A DNA stretch of 64,000 nt, from the NCBI RefSeq assembly GCF_900199205.1, contig NZ_OBMJ01000001.1:62001-126000 (forward strand), in the 5' to 3' direction. This DNA is from Streptomyces sp. 1331.2 (GTDB lineage: Bacteria > Actinomycetota > Actinomycetes > Streptomycetales > Streptomycetaceae). Positions 63,461 through 64,000 of the stretch are shown here, one piece after another; position 1 is the first letter of the stretch, and every line of letters starts with the position of its first letter. The notes beneath the pieces were generated by a model. The model was not told the origin of the DNA and made no database searches. It was given only the letters and a program-made list of their open reading frames with translations. Both the position numbers and the translations under genes were made by a program.

Positions 63461-64000
63461 CTACTGGTGGTCCAGGACGGGGACGGGGACGGGGACGGGG
63501 TCCGGGGCGGGGGCCGGCTTGGTGTGGAGGACGTCACGGGCCTGTTCGGCGGCGCGGACGATGCTTTCGCTGATGAAGTCGAGGAAGCGGGCGACGTTCT
63601 CCAGGCGGTGGGCGGCGGGGGTGTCGGCGCCCAGGACGGCGGCGCCCCGACGTGCGGTGGCGACGAGCTGGTCGTTGGCGCGGGCGCTGGCGATGGTCGC
63701 CTGGAAGAAGAGTTCGTCGTCGACGATGTAGCGGTCGCGGCGGCGTTCGTCGCGTTCGCGGCGCACCAGGCTCTGGCTCTCCAGGAACGCGATCGCCTTG
63801 GAGATGGAGGCCGGGCTGACCTGGAGGCGCTGGGCGAGCTGGGCGGCGGTCAGGCTGCCCGCGTCGGTGGTGAACAGACAGGTCAGCACCCGGGCCGTCA
63901 TCTTGGACAGGCCCGAGCCCATGAGGACGGTGGTCAGCGACTCCTCGTACTCGGCCACGGCCTGGCCGTCGCGCCCGTGCGCCTGGTCGCCGGCCTGCGG
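63461..64000 (-). CDS. MarR/GbsR-type regulator, 5' end beyond the window
   Basis: The visible part reads YEESLTTVLMGSGLSKMTAR, VLTCLFTTDAGSLTAAQLAQ, RLQVSPASISKAIAFLESQS then LVRRERDERRRDRYIVDDEL, a winged-helix domain of the MarR/GbsR type. The frame is open to position 64000; a GTG at 63958 is a possible start, but relatives carry an extra N-terminal helix-turn-helix region, so the gene probably starts outside. The C-terminus is a Pro/Val repeat (PAPAPDPVPVPVPVLDHQ) encoded by a short tandem repeat. Confidence 0.8.
   Translation of the reverse strand, partial: PQAGDQAHGRDGQAVAEYEESLTTVLMGSGLSKMTARVLTCLFTTDAGSLTAAQLAQRLQVSPASISKAIAFLESQSLVRRERDERRRDRYIVDDELFFQATIASARANDQLVATARRGAAVLGADTPAAHRLENVARFLDFISESIVRAAEQARDVLHTKPAPAPDPVPVPVPVLDHQ

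Overview
The window is very GC-rich (mostly above 70 %), with strong G/C bias at third codon positions, many GTG starts, leaderless promoters of the TAnnnT-N6-ATG type, and gene families typical of streptomycetes: DUF397, XRE regulators with TPR-like tails, RsbW-like ATPases, the AhpD/DoxX/SigJ group, and a Pls/PosA-type peptide synthetase. It is best read as chromosomal DNA of a Streptomycetaceae member (Streptomyces, Kitasatospora or relatives). It looks like an accessory chromosome region: many short unrelated operons, many gene remnants and tandem repeats, no core-metabolism block.

Layout. 0-0.8 kb: Pro/Ala-rich anchored protein and a LuxR remnant. 0.8-3.8 kb: a lower-GC toxin/immunity island with three SMI1/KNR4 genes and a DNA/RNA non-specific endonuclease toxin tip. 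3.8-9.3 kb: GH35 beta-galactosidase, aldo/keto reductase, a protease remnant, and a leftward set of small membrane protein, HTH protein and sigma-region-4-like protein. 10-15.2 kb: secreted SLGWG-repeat peptide with partner, CHAP/propeller exoenzyme, AraC and LuxR regulators. 15.6-22.8 kb: a duplicated anti-sigma-like ATPase locus flanking an XRE/DUF397 pair and a secreted aegerolysin-like protein, then a divergent GntR/Nudix pair, two copies of a palindromic element, a tiny bL37 gene and a cupin gene. 23-34 kb: small regulators (wHTH, XRE, MerR, AraC), VOC protein, carbonic anhydrase, flavin reductase-like protein, decayed genes (LysR, hydroxyisobutyrate dehydrogenase, a HEAT-type gene apparently split by an IS200/IS605 right-end remnant) and a 0.6-kb tandem repeat. 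35-39.7 kb: one large Pls/PosA-type synthetase with two near-identical carrier domains. 41-48.3 kb: DoxX, AhpD, truncated SigJ-like sigma factor, secreted proteins, a class C beta-lactamase-fold lipoprotein, DUF4331 protein. 48.8-52.2 kb: a xylose-type ABC importer operon. 52.4-64 kb: YpfJ-like metalloprotease, XRE/epimerase pair, EF-G paralogue, hemerythrin, EamA/MarR pair, P-loop protein, HxlR/quinone-reductase pair, unknown helical protein and a partial MarR-fused regulator.

Working together. The clearest functional units are the ABC importer (binding protein, ATPase, permease, strong terminator); the toxin and its translationally coupled immunity gene; the GntR regulator whose probable operators lie at the Nudix start and upstream of the second ATPase gene; and three divergent regulator/target pairs (MarR/EamA, HxlR/quinone reductase, XRE/epimerase). 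Two of these pairs carry a visible palindromic operator.

Caveat. At least ten otherwise normal genes are broken by single-base losses, nearly all in runs of G or C. This looks more like consensus error in the assembly than mass pseudogenization. Such genes are given as whole spans with the break position stated.
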